Assembly (NCBI RefSeq): GCF_016746085.1 | Contig: NZ_JAERTZ010000033.1 | Location: forward strand, 1 to 64,000 | Direction: 5' to 3' | DNA length: 64,000 nt | DNA from: Zobellella iuensis | Lineage (GTDB): Bacteria; Pseudomonadota; Gammaproteobacteria; Enterobacterales; Aeromonadaceae | Shown here: piece after piece, positions 1 through 11,477 of the stretch | Numbering within the stretch: position 1 is the first letter of the stretch | Layout of the letters: every line of letters starts with the position of its first letter | Position numbers and translations under genes: made by a program | The notes under the pieces: generated by a model | What the model saw: the letters and a program-made list of their open reading frames with translations, nothing else | Database searches by the model: none | Told to the model about the DNA's origin: nothing

Positions 1-183
1 CCCACACAGTTTGCTTGATAGATTGTTAAAGAGCGTTGACCTTGTTCGGGTCAGGGCTGCGTATTCTACGCCGTCCTTTTAATTCGTCAAGCGTTAAAAC
101 CGAAGTTTTTTTTCCGCTTGCGACCCGGCGGGTTGCGCCGTGTCAGTGGATGCGCATTATAGGCAGCCGCGTTTTTTGCGCAA
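1..183 (-). promoter_or_regulatory. rRNA operon promoters P1/P2 and boxA leader
   Basis: Read on the minus strand, 178-183 TTGCGC and 156-161 TATAAT are 16 bp apart and followed by a GC-rich discriminator (GCGCATCC), as in rrn P1. A second pair, 85-90 TTGACG and 63-68 TAGAAT, also 16 bp apart, fits P2. Further downstream, positions 34-23 read GCTCTTTAACAA, the boxA antitermination element of rRNA leaders, followed by AATCTATCAAGC and CTGTGTGGG as in enterobacterial and Vibrio 16S leaders. The 16S gene itself must begin just left of position 1 and is not in the window. The order and spacing are seen directly; the rRNA assignment rests on the known leader sequence. Confidence 0.88.
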
Positions 184-249
184 GGGCTTTTTTGTGAAAA
201 ACATCACTTTTATGCCCACTCGAACAAAACTTGAGCATAACGCCGTTTT

Positions 250-1566
250 TTACCGCTTTGTCTCTTCCAAAGCAGGCTCGGATGAGCCAATCCGGGTCAC
301 CAGCAGCTGATCTATCTTGTAACTGTCGATGTCGACGACTTCAAACTTGTACCCGGAGTGCAGCACGAAATCGGTGCGTTTGGGGATTTTGCGCAACATA
401 TACATCATAAAGCCGGCGATGGTTTCGTAGTTTTCGTCACTGGGAAAACCGTCAATATTCAGCACCCGCATCACATCCTCCAGCGGAGTCAGCCCCTCCA
501 CCAACCAGGAGTTCTCATCCCGGGCAACAATCTGCTCCTCCTGGGTCTGTACCAGCTCTCCCATCACGATACTCATCACGTCCTTCAGGGTGATAATGCC
601 CACCACCAGCGCATACTCGTTCATGATGGTCGCAAAATCCTCACCCGTGGATTTGAAATGCTCCAGTACTTCATACATGGAGAGGGTGTCGGGGATGATC
701 AAGGGAGTACGGATAATCCCCTCTTTCTGCAAGGAGATGGGCTGCTGATGCAATACCTGCATCAGGATGTCGCGGGAATCCACATAGCCCACCACCCGAT
801 CGAGGCTCTCTTCGCAGACCAGAAACTTGGCATGGGGATGCTCGGCAATTTTAGCCTTGATGCTGTCCTGGCTTTCGGCAAGGGTAAAAAAAATCAGACT
901 CTCGCGAGTCGTCATGGCAGAGGTCACGGTGCGCGATTCCATCTCGAACACGTTTTCGATCAGGTGATGCTCCTGCTCCTGCAGCACCCCGGCCTGAGCC
1001 CCGGCATCCATCATGGCGATGATGTCTTCCGGTGTAATTTCATCATTACGCATGCTTGGCACCCGGAACAGACGGAAAAACAGGTTGGCCAGGCCATTGA
1101 AGAACCAGACCAGCGGCTTGAGCACCACAATAAAGAACCCCATGGGCCTGACTACCGCCACGGCGACACGCTCCGGCGCTATCATCGCCAGCCGCTTGGG
1201 CATCAGATCGGCAAACAGGATAAACAGTGAGGTCACAATAAAGAACGACAGAATAAAGGCCGTTTTATCCACCCAGGCGCCATCGAAGAAGAAACCGAGC
1301 ACAGCTTTCGCAAAAGGCGTAAAAGCCGCTTCCCCCAGGATCCCTCCCAGGATGGCCACGGCATTGAGGCCGATCTGCACTACGGTAAAAAAGTTACCGG
1401 GCTGCTCCTGCAGCAACAGCACCTTCTCCGCATTGGCATCGCCGTCGGAGGCCATCAGCCGCAGTTTCATCTTGCGAGCTGCGGCCAGGGCAATTTCAGA
1501 AATGGAAAAAAACGAGCTGATCGCGACCAACAGCACAATTACCAGCACATGCTCAAACACTGTCAT
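250..1566 (-). CDS. ytfL: YtfL/PaeA-family CNNM-CBS-CorC membrane protein
   Basis: A 438-residue inner-membrane protein. An N-terminal CNNM (DUF21) transmembrane domain spans about residues 1-190 with four hydrophobic segments, followed by a paired CBS module (about 205-330) and a C-terminal CorC_HlyC domain (about 345-425). Long stretches match E. coli YtfL (PaeA), for example FFTVVQIGLNAVAILGGI, EEQIVARDENSWLV and YKFEVVDID. PaeA is reported to export putrescine and cadaverine at high pH; the wider family includes CorC/HlyC-like proteins once called haemolysins. The gene lies downstream of no obvious partner and points at the rRNA promoters. Family assignment is firm; the substrate is inferred from similarity to YtfL. 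Confidence 0.9.
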   Translation of the reverse strand: MTVFEHVLVIVLLVAISSFFSISEIALAAARKMKLRLMASDGDANAEKVLLLQEQPGNFFTVVQIGLNAVAILGGILGEAAFTPFAKAVLGFFFDGAWVDKTAFILSFFIVTSLFILFADLMPKRLAMIAPERVAVAVVRPMGFFIVVLKPLVWFFNGLANLFFRLFRVPSMRNDEITPEDIIAMMDAGAQAGVLQEQEHHLIENVFEMESRTVTSAMTTRESLIFFTLAESQDSIKAKIAEHPHAKFLVCEESLDRVVGYVDSRDILMQVLHQQPISLQKEGIIRTPLIIPDTLSMYEVLEHFKSTGEDFATIMNEYALVVGIITLKDVMSIVMGELVQTQEEQIVARDENSWLVEGLTPLEDVMRVLNIDGFPSDENYETIAGFMMYMLRKIPKRTDFVLHSGYKFEVVDIDSYKIDQLLVTRIGSSEPALEETKR

Positions 1567-1862
1567 TTTTATTTACTACCGATATAGCCAAGGAGGGATG
1601 CCGACACCGAAGACACGGCGCCCGGCGACAAACGTCTCAACATCATAACACTGAAGAAATGTTCGCCAGAATTATCATAAAGCGGCCGTTTTTTCCACCA
1701 CTGCCTCCGCGGGTACCTACTATATTGTGCTGTTCCCTTCGACAGGAAGAAACGGCAGGTCTCCGCTCAGATACCATGCCAAGCAGGACTCAAACTTGGC
1801 ATCCAGCAAAAAGACTCAGATGAACTACACTCATTAAAAATAAAAAGAGAGCACACGGATAG

Positions 1863-2966
1863 ATGCCGGTATCGAGCTGCCTTGCCCGCTGGGCAACAAT
1901 CGCATTGCTTTTCTCTTGGCCGGGACATGCCGGACAGCAGGAGTATTGGTCGTTGCAGGACTATCTGACCCGCTTTCCGGAACAGCAGGCACGAATGGCG
2001 CCTTTCGCCCAGCGGATCAGCAATCCTGCCATTCGCTGGCAAGGCGCCAACGACCGGCCGGTACAGATCGCCATGATTTCCCCCGGAGGCCAGGTTTCCG
2101 ACTACTGGCGCCGTAACAAGCGCAGTATCTCAGCCCGGCTGGATGATATCGCCCTGCCTTACCGGCTCGACTGCTATTTCGACTCCCCTCACCGCCCGCT
2201 CAGGGAACAGGAGCAGCTGCTGGCCGACATACTGGCACGAGATCCCGACTACCTGATACTCACCCTGGATTCCCGCCGCCACCGGGTATTGATCGAAAAA
2301 TTACTGGCCCGAGGTCGTCCCAAACTGATACTGCAAAATATCACCACGCCACTGAAACACTGGCAGCAGCATCAGCCCCTGCTCTATGTAGGGTTCGACC
2401 ACGCTCAGGGTACCCAGCAGCTGGCGGCCAGGCTATCGCAACTGGCCTCCCCTCCGATACATTACCTGATGCTGTACGGAACACGGGGCCATGTAAGTAT
2501 GGCCAGGGGGGACGAATTCATCCGGCAGCTATCCGATGATCCTCGTTTTCATCTACGTCAGCGGGTTTATACGGATCTGGACCCACAAAAAACCGAATCG
2601 GCGGTACTGCAGGCCCTGTCCGACATGCCGGAAATCAACCTTATCTATGCCAGCACCACAGATATCGCCCTGGCGACAACCCAGGCCCTGAAACAGGCCG
2701 ACAATACCGCCGGGATCATGGTCAATGGCTGGGGTGGAGGCCAGGACGAATTGGCGGCCTTGCAACAGGGGGAGTTGGCTCTGACCGTGATGCGGATGAA
2801 TGATGACAGTGGAGTGGCCATTGCCGAAGCGATTCGCCTCGACTGGGAGGGAAAAACGGAGCTGATCCCCGGTGTCTATTCGGGTGAATTCGTGATTGTC
2901 ACCAAAGACACGCCTCGGGCCGAACTGGAGCGACTGAAAGCCCATGCATTCCGCTACTCCCGTTAA
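1863..2966 (+). CDS. luxP: LuxP-type autoinducer-2 periplasmic receptor
   Basis: A 367-residue periplasmic sugar-binding-fold protein with a signal peptide (hydrophobic stretch about 10-24). It aligns along nearly its whole length with Vibrio LuxP, sharing QVSDYW, KLILQNITTP, LYVGFDHA, NGWGGG, TVMRMNDD and a C-terminal AFRYS. The residues I recall as contacting AI-2 in V. harveyi LuxP are present: Gln77, Ser79, Trp82, Asn159, Arg215, Thr266, Asp267, plus Trp290 and Arg311 (one position later than in LuxP). Its 3' end overlaps the next gene by 23 bp, so the two are co-translated, as expected for receptor and membrane partner. LuxP identity is strong; that the ligand is S-THMF-borate specifically is inference. 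No Shine-Dalgarno is obvious close to this ATG. Confidence 0.92.
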   Translation: MPVSSCLARWATIALLFSWPGHAGQQEYWSLQDYLTRFPEQQARMAPFAQRISNPAIRWQGANDRPVQIAMISPGGQVSDYWRRNKRSISARLDDIALPYRLDCYFDSPHRPLREQEQLLADILARDPDYLILTLDSRRHRVLIEKLLARGRPKLILQNITTPLKHWQQHQPLLYVGFDHAQGTQQLAARLSQLASPPIHYLMLYGTRGHVSMARGDEFIRQLSDDPRFHLRQRVYTDLDPQKTESAVLQALSDMPEINLIYASTTDIALATTQALKQADNTAGIMVNGWGGGQDELAALQQGELALTVMRMNDDSGVAIAEAIRLDWEGKTELIPGVYSGEFVIVTKDTPRAELERLKAHAFRYSR

Positions 2967-5900
2967 CCCGCCCAAAGCCGCCCGCTTGTTGCGGCGGATC
3001 CTGCTGGCCCTGCTTCCCGCTTTTATGGTGCTGGCCCTGGCGTTGCTCGGCCTGACCTACTACAGCTCTTCCCGCATCATGGATGCAAACCTACAAGGCC
3101 AGTTCCTGCAGGCAAAGAGCCGGCTGCAAATCAATCTGGATACCTACCTCAACAGGCTAGATACCCTGCTGTCGGCGACGGCCGAACACGCAGGCCTGGC
3201 CTCCCTGATGGCAAACGCAAGGCAGGGCGCAGCGGAAACCGCCTTGCACACCGCTCTGGAAAAGCCCGATGGGGAGCATCTGGATATACTGATGCTGCTG
3301 CGCCAGGATAACGCCTGGCTGAACCTCAACTCCCCCTACTATGATCTGGCACCGCACGAAGCCACACTGATCGAAGCCGCCAACCAGGATCAGCAATGGG
3401 TTTTGCTGCAACTGGAGCCCTATCTGACCGTCCTGCTGCACCGTTACCCCATCATCGCCAACGATTCGGGACGGGTTGAAGGCAGCCTGCTGGGCGGCAT
3501 TGTGCTAAACGATAACCTGACACTGCTCAACCTGCTCAGCCAGGAACTGGAGCCGATGAATATCCGGCTGCTATACCAGGGCAACCTGCTTGGCCCTGCT
3601 GCCAGCGGTAATACCCTGGCCCGGGATATACTGGACACCATACTGGCTGACACCGCCTTCCAGGGCCAGGTACGAGGCCATCATTTCAGTGTCCAGCCCT
3701 TGCAACTGGGCCAGGAAACCACCCTGCAGGCCCTGGTGGTGACTGACAATCAAGCCAGCCGACAGCTGCGCCAGGCTTATTGGCATCACGGTCTGCTCGC
3801 CCTGGTACTGGTGCTGGCGGCAGCCCTGCTACCCGCCTTTTACACCATGCGACTGATCGCCGCTCCCCTGGCCCGGCTGACCGACTTTGCCGAACATATC
3901 GGCAAGGGTCTGCCAGCGCGTTTTCAACCGGGGCGGATCGCGGAATTCAATTTTCTTGGCCAAAGCCTGGAGGAAATGGTCGAGATACTGCACAGAAGAG
4001 AACGAGAGCTGGCCAACCTGTTCAACTCGGCCAACTCCCTGACCATTATCCTGGACCGGCATAACCGCATCCAGGCCATCAATCCGGCCGCCGTGCGGCT
4101 ATTCGAAGGGCACTCCGAGGCCGTGCTCGGCACTCCGCTGTCGGATCACTTCAGTCCGCAACAATTGGCTCCGCTCCGCCAGGCCATCAGCCAAGTCACC
4201 AGGGGCCATATCATCAGTGGCGTTGAAGCCGGACTGACCCGCGGCAGCCAAGATCGCCAGCATCAAATCTGGACCCTGGCACCGGTGTACGAGCAAGACT
4301 CGGTCGTTGCGGTACTGGCCCAGGGGCAGGATATCACCCCGCTGAAACAGGCCAGGGCGTCCCTGGAGCTCAATGATCTGGTACTGAAGAACATCATGGA
4401 GGCCGTACTGATCTTCGATCATCGCCTGCGGCTGATTTATGCCAACCACGCCTTCACCAATCTCAGCGGTTACCAGGCGGTGGAAATGTCCCACAAAAAG
4501 CCCGGGGCCGTACTCCAGTTGCAAAGCAGCCACCGACAGCTGATGGCCATGTGGCAAACCCTCAATTCGGCAGGCTATTGGCGGGGGGAAGCATCCGCCC
4601 TGCGTAAGGGAGGCACCCCTTACCCGATCTGGCTGTCGGTCACCGCATTGAACACCGCCGGGCCGGGTAAACGGCATTACGTGGCGGTGTTCTCCGATAT
4701 CTCCATGCTCAAGGAAACCCAGGACCAGCTGCAGAAAATGGCACACTATGACTCCCTGACCGGACTGGCCAACCGCACCCTGTTTGCCGAACTGTTCCGG
4801 CAAGCCCATTCCCGGGCCGAACGCCATTGTGCCAGCATGGCCATGCTGTTTATCGACCTGGACCGCTTTAAACAGATCAACGACAGCCTGGGGCACCAAG
4901 TCGGCGATGAGTTCCTGCAAATTGCCGCCAAACGCCTTCGACGCCATACGCGCAAGGAAGATATTTTATGTCGCTTCGGCGGTGATGAATTTATTCTGTT
5001 GATCACCCACACCCTTTCCCTGCAGCAAGCCCGGGCCACCGCCCAGCGCATCGTGGATGCCTTCGCCAAACCGGTACAGATCCGAGGGCAAAGCCTCTAT
5101 ATCAGCATCAGCATCGGAGTGGCGTTTTCCCCCCAACACGGCACCAGCATGGAAACCCTGATGCAACACGCCGATACCGCCCTCTACCATGCCAAGGAAA
5201 AAGGACGTAACCAGGTACAACTGTTTGAAAACGGAATGAATATCCGCGCCGTGAACATGATGAAAATCAGCGGCGAGCTGCACCAGGCACTGGAAAAAAA
5301 TCAAATGGAGCTGTATTACCAGCCCCAGTTCAGCCTGAGTGACGGCAAGCTGGTCGGGGTGGAAGCCCTGGTTCGCTGGAACAAGCCGGGCGCCGGCCTC
5401 GTCTATCCCGGCGACTTTATCCCCCTGGCGGAACAAACCGGCATGATACTGCCCCTGGGTCAGTGGATCCTGGAGTCCGCCTGCCGTCAGTTACAACTCT
5501 GGCATGCCCGCGGCCTGGGCCCGTTACGCATGGCCATCAACCTGTCGGCCCGCCAGTTCCGCCAGCCCGGGCTGGTACAGGATATTGCCAGCCTGCTCGA
5601 TAAACTAAAACTGGATCCCGAGTCCATAGAACTGGAAATTACCGAGAGCATGCTGATGGAAGAGATGGAAATGGCGGTAGCCACCATGGCTTCCCTGAGT
5701 AGCCTGGGCATCAAACTGGCGATCGACGACTTTGGCACCGGTTACTCATCCCTCGCCTACCTGAAACGCTTTCCCATCCACCGCCTGAAAATCGACAAGT
5801 CCTTTATCAAGGATCTGGCTCGGGAAAATGAAGATGCGGCCATCGTTGCTTCCATCATCACCCTGGCTCACAGCATGAAAATTGCCGTGATCGCCGAAGG

Positions 5901-6045
5901 CATCGAAAACGAGTATCAGCTACAGCAACTGGGCCGCCAGGCCTGTGATGAAGGCCAGGGCTACCTGCTGGCCAAGCCCATGCCGGCCGAGGAAATAGAA
6001 CCGCTGTTATGCCAGGATTTCCGCTATCCCGTACTACGGAACTGA
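2944..6045 (+). CDS. LuxQ-like sensor fused to HAMP-PAS-PAS-GGDEF-EAL
   Basis: A 1033-residue membrane protein predicted to make and/or break cyclic-di-GMP. Transmembrane segments at about 16-38 and 279-301 bracket a periplasmic domain. Residues about 163-200 (LLHRYPIIANDSGRVEG, then VLNDNLTLLNLL) resemble the LuxQ periplasmic domain that docks on LuxP. HAMP follows (about 300-350), two PAS domains (about 355-470 and 480-600), GGDEF with intact signature at 679-683 and an RxxD inhibitory site five residues before it, then EAL (Glu807-Leu809) with the INLSARQF, ELEITES and IDDFGTGYSS motifs all present. Both catalytic domains look complete, so it could be bifunctional. LuxQ in Vibrio instead carries histidine kinase and receiver domains. 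Start ATG lies inside luxP; TTG codons a little downstream are alternatives. Confidence 0.9.
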   Translation: MHSATPVNPPKAARLLRRILLALLPAFMVLALALLGLTYYSSSRIMDANLQGQFLQAKSRLQINLDTYLNRLDTLLSATAEHAGLASLMANARQGAAETALHTALEKPDGEHLDILMLLRQDNAWLNLNSPYYDLAPHEATLIEAANQDQQWVLLQLEPYLTVLLHRYPIIANDSGRVEGSLLGGIVLNDNLTLLNLLSQELEPMNIRLLYQGNLLGPAASGNTLARDILDTILADTAFQGQVRGHHFSVQPLQLGQETTLQALVVTDNQASRQLRQAYWHHGLLALVLVLAAALLPAFYTMRLIAAPLARLTDFAEHIGKGLPARFQPGRIAEFNFLGQSLEEMVEILHRRERELANLFNSANSLTIILDRHNRIQAINPAAVRLFEGHSEAVLGTPLSDHFSPQQLAPLRQAISQVTRGHIISGVEAGLTRGSQDRQHQIWTLAPVYEQDSVVAVLAQGQDITPLKQARASLELNDLVLKNIMEAVLIFDHRLRLIYANHAFTNLSGYQAVEMSHKKPGAVLQLQSSHRQLMAMWQTLNSAGYWRGEASALRKGGTPYPIWLSVTALNTAGPGKRHYVAVFSDISMLKETQDQLQKMAHYDSLTGLANRTLFAELFRQAHSRAERHCASMAMLFIDLDRFKQINDSLGHQVGDEFLQIAAKRLRRHTRKEDILCRFGGDEFILLITHTLSLQQARATAQRIVDAFAKPVQIRGQSLYISISIGVAFSPQHGTSMETLMQHADTALYHAKEKGRNQVQLFENGMNIRAVNMMKISGELHQALEKNQMELYYQPQFSLSDGKLVGVEALVRWNKPGAGLVYPGDFIPLAEQTGMILPLGQWILESACRQLQLWHARGLGPLRMAINLSARQFRQPGLVQDIASLLDKLKLDPESIELEITESMLMEEMEMAVATMASLSSLGIKLAIDDFGTGYSSLAYLKRFPIHRLKIDKSFIKDLARENEDAAIVASIITLAHSMKIAVIAEGIENEYQLQQLGRQACDEGQGYLLAKPMPAEEIEPLLCQDFRYPVLRN

Positions 6046-8586
<2,541 letters not shown>

Positions 8587-8600
8587 GAGCTTGTGCCGAA

Positions 8601-8632
8601 AACAACATGCCGGGCTTGCCCGGCATGTTGTT
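8601..8632. terminator. Bidirectional terminator between katG and glmS
   Basis: A perfect 14-bp inverted repeat AACAACATGCCGGG with a 4-base CTTG loop. T-rich sequence lies on both sides (TTATTT on the plus side, TTTTC on the minus side), so it can serve both converging genes. Confidence 0.85.
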
Positions 8633-8638
8633 ATTTCC

Positions 8639-10471
8639 TTATTCGACGGTCACGCTCTTGGCCAGGTTGCGGGGCTGATCCACGTCGGTGCCCTTGATCA
8701 GGGCCACATGGTAGGACAGCAGCTGCAGCGGCACCGTGTAGACGATGGGTGCAATCAGTTCGTCCACGTGGTTGAGCGGCATCACCCGCATGGTGGCGTC
8801 GCCCTTGAAGCCCGCCTGCTTGTCGGCGAACACATAGAGGATACCGCCCCGGGCGCGGACTTCTTCCACGTTGGACTTGAGCTTTTCCAGCAGATCATTG
8901 TTGGGCGCCACCACTATGATCGGCATGTCGGCGTCGATCAGCGCCAGCGGGCCATGCTTGAGCTCGCCGGCGGCATAGGCTTCGGCGTGGATATAGGAGA
9001 TTTCCTTGAGCTTGAGCGCCCCTTCCATGGCGATGGGGTACTGATCGCCGCGGCCGAGGAACAGGCTGTGATGCTTGTCGGCAAACTCTTCCGCCAGGGC
9101 CTCGATGTCCTTGGCCAGCGCCAGGGTCTCACCGATATGGGCCGGCAGGCTGCGCAGCGCCTGCACCAGCCGGGCTTCGGTCTCGGCATCCATGTTGCCG
9201 CGGCAGCGACCCACCGCCGCCACCAGCATCAGCAGGCCGGCCAGCTGGGTGGTGAAGGCCTTGGTGGAGGCCACCCCGATCTCGGCACCGGCCCGGGTCA
9301 TAAACGCCAGGTCGGATTCCCGCACCAGGGAAGAGCCGGGCACGTTGCAAATAGCCAGGCTGCTCATAAAACCGGATTCCTTGGCCAGGCGCAGTGCGGC
9401 CAGGGTATCCGCGGTTTCACCGCTCTGGGACAGGGTGATCAGCAGGCTGTTCGGACGTACCACCGACTTGCGATAGCGGAACTCGGAAGCGATCTCGATA
9501 TCACAGGACACGCCGGCCAGGGCCTCGAACCAGTACCTGGCCACCATACCGGAATGGTAGGAAGTACCGCAGGCGATGATCTGAATATGCTCGACTCGTT
9601 CGAAGATGCTCCGGGCGCCGTTACCGAACGACTCCACTACTACCGCCGACTCGGTGATACGTCCTTCCAGAGTATCGGTAATGGCCTTGGGCTGCTCGAA
9701 GATTTCCTTGAGCATATAGTGGCGGTATTCGCCCTTGTCGCCCGCATCGTGGGAGACCTCGGATTCCAGCTCGTCGCGCACCACCGGGTTGCCCTTCACA
9801 TCGAAGATGCGGATATCGCGACGGGTCACTTCGGCCACATCCCCTTCTTCCAGGAACATGAAGCGGCGAGTGACCGGCAGCAGCGCCAGTTGGTCGGAGG
9901 CGATAAAGTTCTCGCCCAGGCCCAGCCCGATCACCAGCGGCGAGCCGGAGCGGGCCACCACCAGCCGGGACGGATCCCGGGTATCCATCAGCACGGTGCC
10001 GTAGGCGCCGCGCAGTTGCTTGACCGTAGTTTGCAGGGCGGCCAGCAGCGAGTCGCAGTGCTGGCGGTGATAATGCACCAGGTGAGCAATCACTTCGGTG
10101 TCGGTGTCGGACACGAATTCGTACCCCTTGGCCTGCAGCTCGACCCGCAGCTCCTCGTGGTTTTCGATGATGCCGTTGTGCACCACGGTAATATGGCCCG
10201 ACACATGGGGATGGGCATTGCGCTCGGACGGCTCGCCGTGGGTGGCCCAGCGGGTATGGGCGATGCCGGTACCACCGGCCAGCGGTTGTTCGTTCAGGGC
10301 ATCGGCCAGGGCCTGTACCTTGCCCAGCCGGCGCAGCCGGCCCAGTTCGCCGGCACCATCGATAATGGCCACCCCGGCCGAGTCATAGCCCCGGTATTCC
10401 AGGCGGCGCAAGCCTTCCACCAGTATTTCCGCCACGTCCCGTTGGGCAACCGCCCCTACAATTCCGCACAT
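8639..10471 (-). CDS. glmS: Glutamine-fructose-6-phosphate aminotransferase GlmS
   Basis: A 610-residue cytosolic enzyme that converts fructose-6-phosphate and glutamine to glucosamine-6-phosphate, the entry step to UDP-GlcNAc. The N-terminus MCGIVGAV gives the Ntn nucleophile cysteine after Met removal; the glutaminase domain covers about 1-220 and two SIS sugar-isomerase domains cover about 285-425 and 455-590. It ends in the standard NLAKSVTVE tail needed for the active site. The reading frame is open 147 bp further upstream but the family start is unambiguous at 10471. The DeoR-type regulator gene ends 10 bp upstream on the same strand, so the two probably form one transcript. GlmU, the next enzyme user of this pathway, is encoded nearby. 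Confidence 0.97.
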   Translation of the reverse strand: MCGIVGAVAQRDVAEILVEGLRRLEYRGYDSAGVAIIDGAGELGRLRRLGKVQALADALNEQPLAGGTGIAHTRWATHGEPSERNAHPHVSGHITVVHNGIIENHEELRVELQAKGYEFVSDTDTEVIAHLVHYHRQHCDSLLAALQTTVKQLRGAYGTVLMDTRDPSRLVVARSGSPLVIGLGLGENFIASDQLALLPVTRRFMFLEEGDVAEVTRRDIRIFDVKGNPVVRDELESEVSHDAGDKGEYRHYMLKEIFEQPKAITDTLEGRITESAVVVESFGNGARSIFERVEHIQIIACGTSYHSGMVARYWFEALAGVSCDIEIASEFRYRKSVVRPNSLLITLSQSGETADTLAALRLAKESGFMSSLAICNVPGSSLVRESDLAFMTRAGAEIGVASTKAFTTQLAGLLMLVAAVGRCRGNMDAETEARLVQALRSLPAHIGETLALAKDIEALAEEFADKHHSLFLGRGDQYPIAMEGALKLKEISYIHAEAYAAGELKHGPLALIDADMPIIVVAPNNDLLEKLKSNVEEVRARGGILYVFADKQAGFKGDATMRVMPLNHVDELIAPIVYTVPLQLLSYHVALIKGTDVDQPRNLAKSVTVE

Positions 10472-10481
10472 AGTCAAATCC

Positions 10482-11252
10482 TCAGTATTCGGGGGCAATA
10501 ACCAGGTTAATGCCCTTCTGTTCAAGTTGTTGTTGCGCGTCGGCCGACAGGCCGTCGTCGGTAATAAGGGTGTGGATAGCCGCCCAGGGCAGCTCCAGAT
10601 TGGGGATCTTGCGGCCAATTTTGTCCGACTCCACCATCACCACCACTTCCCGGGCCACTTCCGCCATCACCCGCGACAGGCCGATCAGCTCGTTGAAGGT
10701 GGTGGTGCCCCGGCCGATGTCGATGCCGTCGGCACCGATAAACAGCTGGTCGAAATCGTAGGAACGCAATACCTGCTCGGCCACCAGCCCCTGGAACGAC
10801 TCGGAATTGGGATCCCAGGTCCCTCCGGTCATCAGCAGGGTCGGCTCGGGTTCCAGTTCACGCAGGGCATTGGCGATATTGAGTGAGTTGGTCATCACTA
10901 CCAGACCATGCTTGTGACCCAGCTCCCCCAGCAACGCGGCCGTGGTGCTGCCACTGTCGATGATGATGCGGTTATGCTCGCGGATCCGCGCCGCCGCCGC
11001 CCGGGCGATGGCCTGTTTGCGTTTGGATACCGGCTCGCCCGCGGGCTCGGCGACCATTTCCTTGGGCACAGTGACGGCACCGCCGTAACGACGCAGCAGC
11101 TGGCCGTTCTTCTCCAGGGCCGCCAGATCCTTGCGGATGGTGACTTCCGAGGTCTCGAAGCGGCGGGCCAGTTCATCCACAGTGACTTCTCCCTGCTCGT
11201 GGAGCAGGGTCATGATGATATGGCGGCGCTGTTGGGTATTGCGTTTCGACAT
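10482..11252 (-). CDS. DeoR-family transcriptional regulator
   Basis: A 256-residue repressor-type protein. An N-terminal DeoR helix-turn-helix (about 6-58, [20 protein letters not shown] then [18 protein letters not shown]) is followed by a DeoR C-terminal sugar-phosphate sensing domain (about 75-235) with [14 protein letters not shown] and FIGADGID. The start at ATG 11252 matches the family N-terminus; the frame is open upstream but that part lacks similarity. Being directly upstream of glmS suggests control of amino-sugar synthesis by a hexosamine phosphate, as inference. A palindrome lying 11-27 bp upstream of the start looks like its own operator. Confidence 0.88.
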   Translation of the reverse strand: MSKRNTQQRRHIIMTLLHEQGEVTVDELARRFETSEVTIRKDLAALEKNGQLLRRYGGAVTVPKEMVAEPAGEPVSKRKQAIARAAAARIREHNRIIIDSGSTTAALLGELGHKHGLVVMTNSLNIANALRELEPEPTLLMTGGTWDPNSESFQGLVAEQVLRSYDFDQLFIGADGIDIGRGTTTFNELIGLSRVMAEVAREVVVMVESDKIGRKIPNLELPWAAIHTLITDDGLSADAQQQLEQKGINLVIAPEY

Positions 11253-11262
11253 GTTCGCACTA

Positions 11263-11279
11263 AGTTTCGAATCGAAACT
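11263..11279. promoter_or_regulatory. Palindromic operator upstream of the DeoR-type gene
   Basis: AGTTTCGA-T-TCGAAACT is a perfect 8-bp-arm palindrome with one central base, placed just before the regulator start. TTCG-containing palindromes are typical targets of DeoR/GlpR/AgaR proteins. Autoregulation of the deoR-glmS unit is inferred. Confidence 0.6.
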
Positions 11280-11410
11280 GAATGCTAGCAGATCAAAAGA
11301 TAAACGATCAACTAAAAGAAAGCGGTCAGCCATAAGCTGGAAGCGATCAGCTACCCGAGTTGCTGGCTGGTAGCGGCGTATGGTTAACGTGTCGAAGCGA
11401 TAGCGGGATC

Positions 11411-11441
11411 AAAAAGCGCGGCTGTGAAATCACAGCCGCGC
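11411..11441 (-). terminator. Terminator of glmU
   Basis: A 12-bp inverted repeat GCGCGGCTGTGA / TCACAGCCGCGC (11416-11441), followed on the minus strand by TTTTT. It lies 37 bp beyond the glmU stop and separates glmU from the deoR-glmS unit. Confidence 0.85.
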
Positions 11442-11477
11442 CGGTCTTTCTTCAAGCTTCCAGCTTAAAGCTTATAG

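Noticed and set aside
250-1566. Haemolysin annotation for the YtfL-type protein
   Set aside because: The haemolysin label comes from HlyC/TlyC family naming; sequence follows YtfL (PaeA) and there is no evidence of cytolytic activity.
8591-10501. 636-codon plus-strand frame opposite glmS
   Set aside because: Shadow of glmS; low-complexity translation and no ribosome site.
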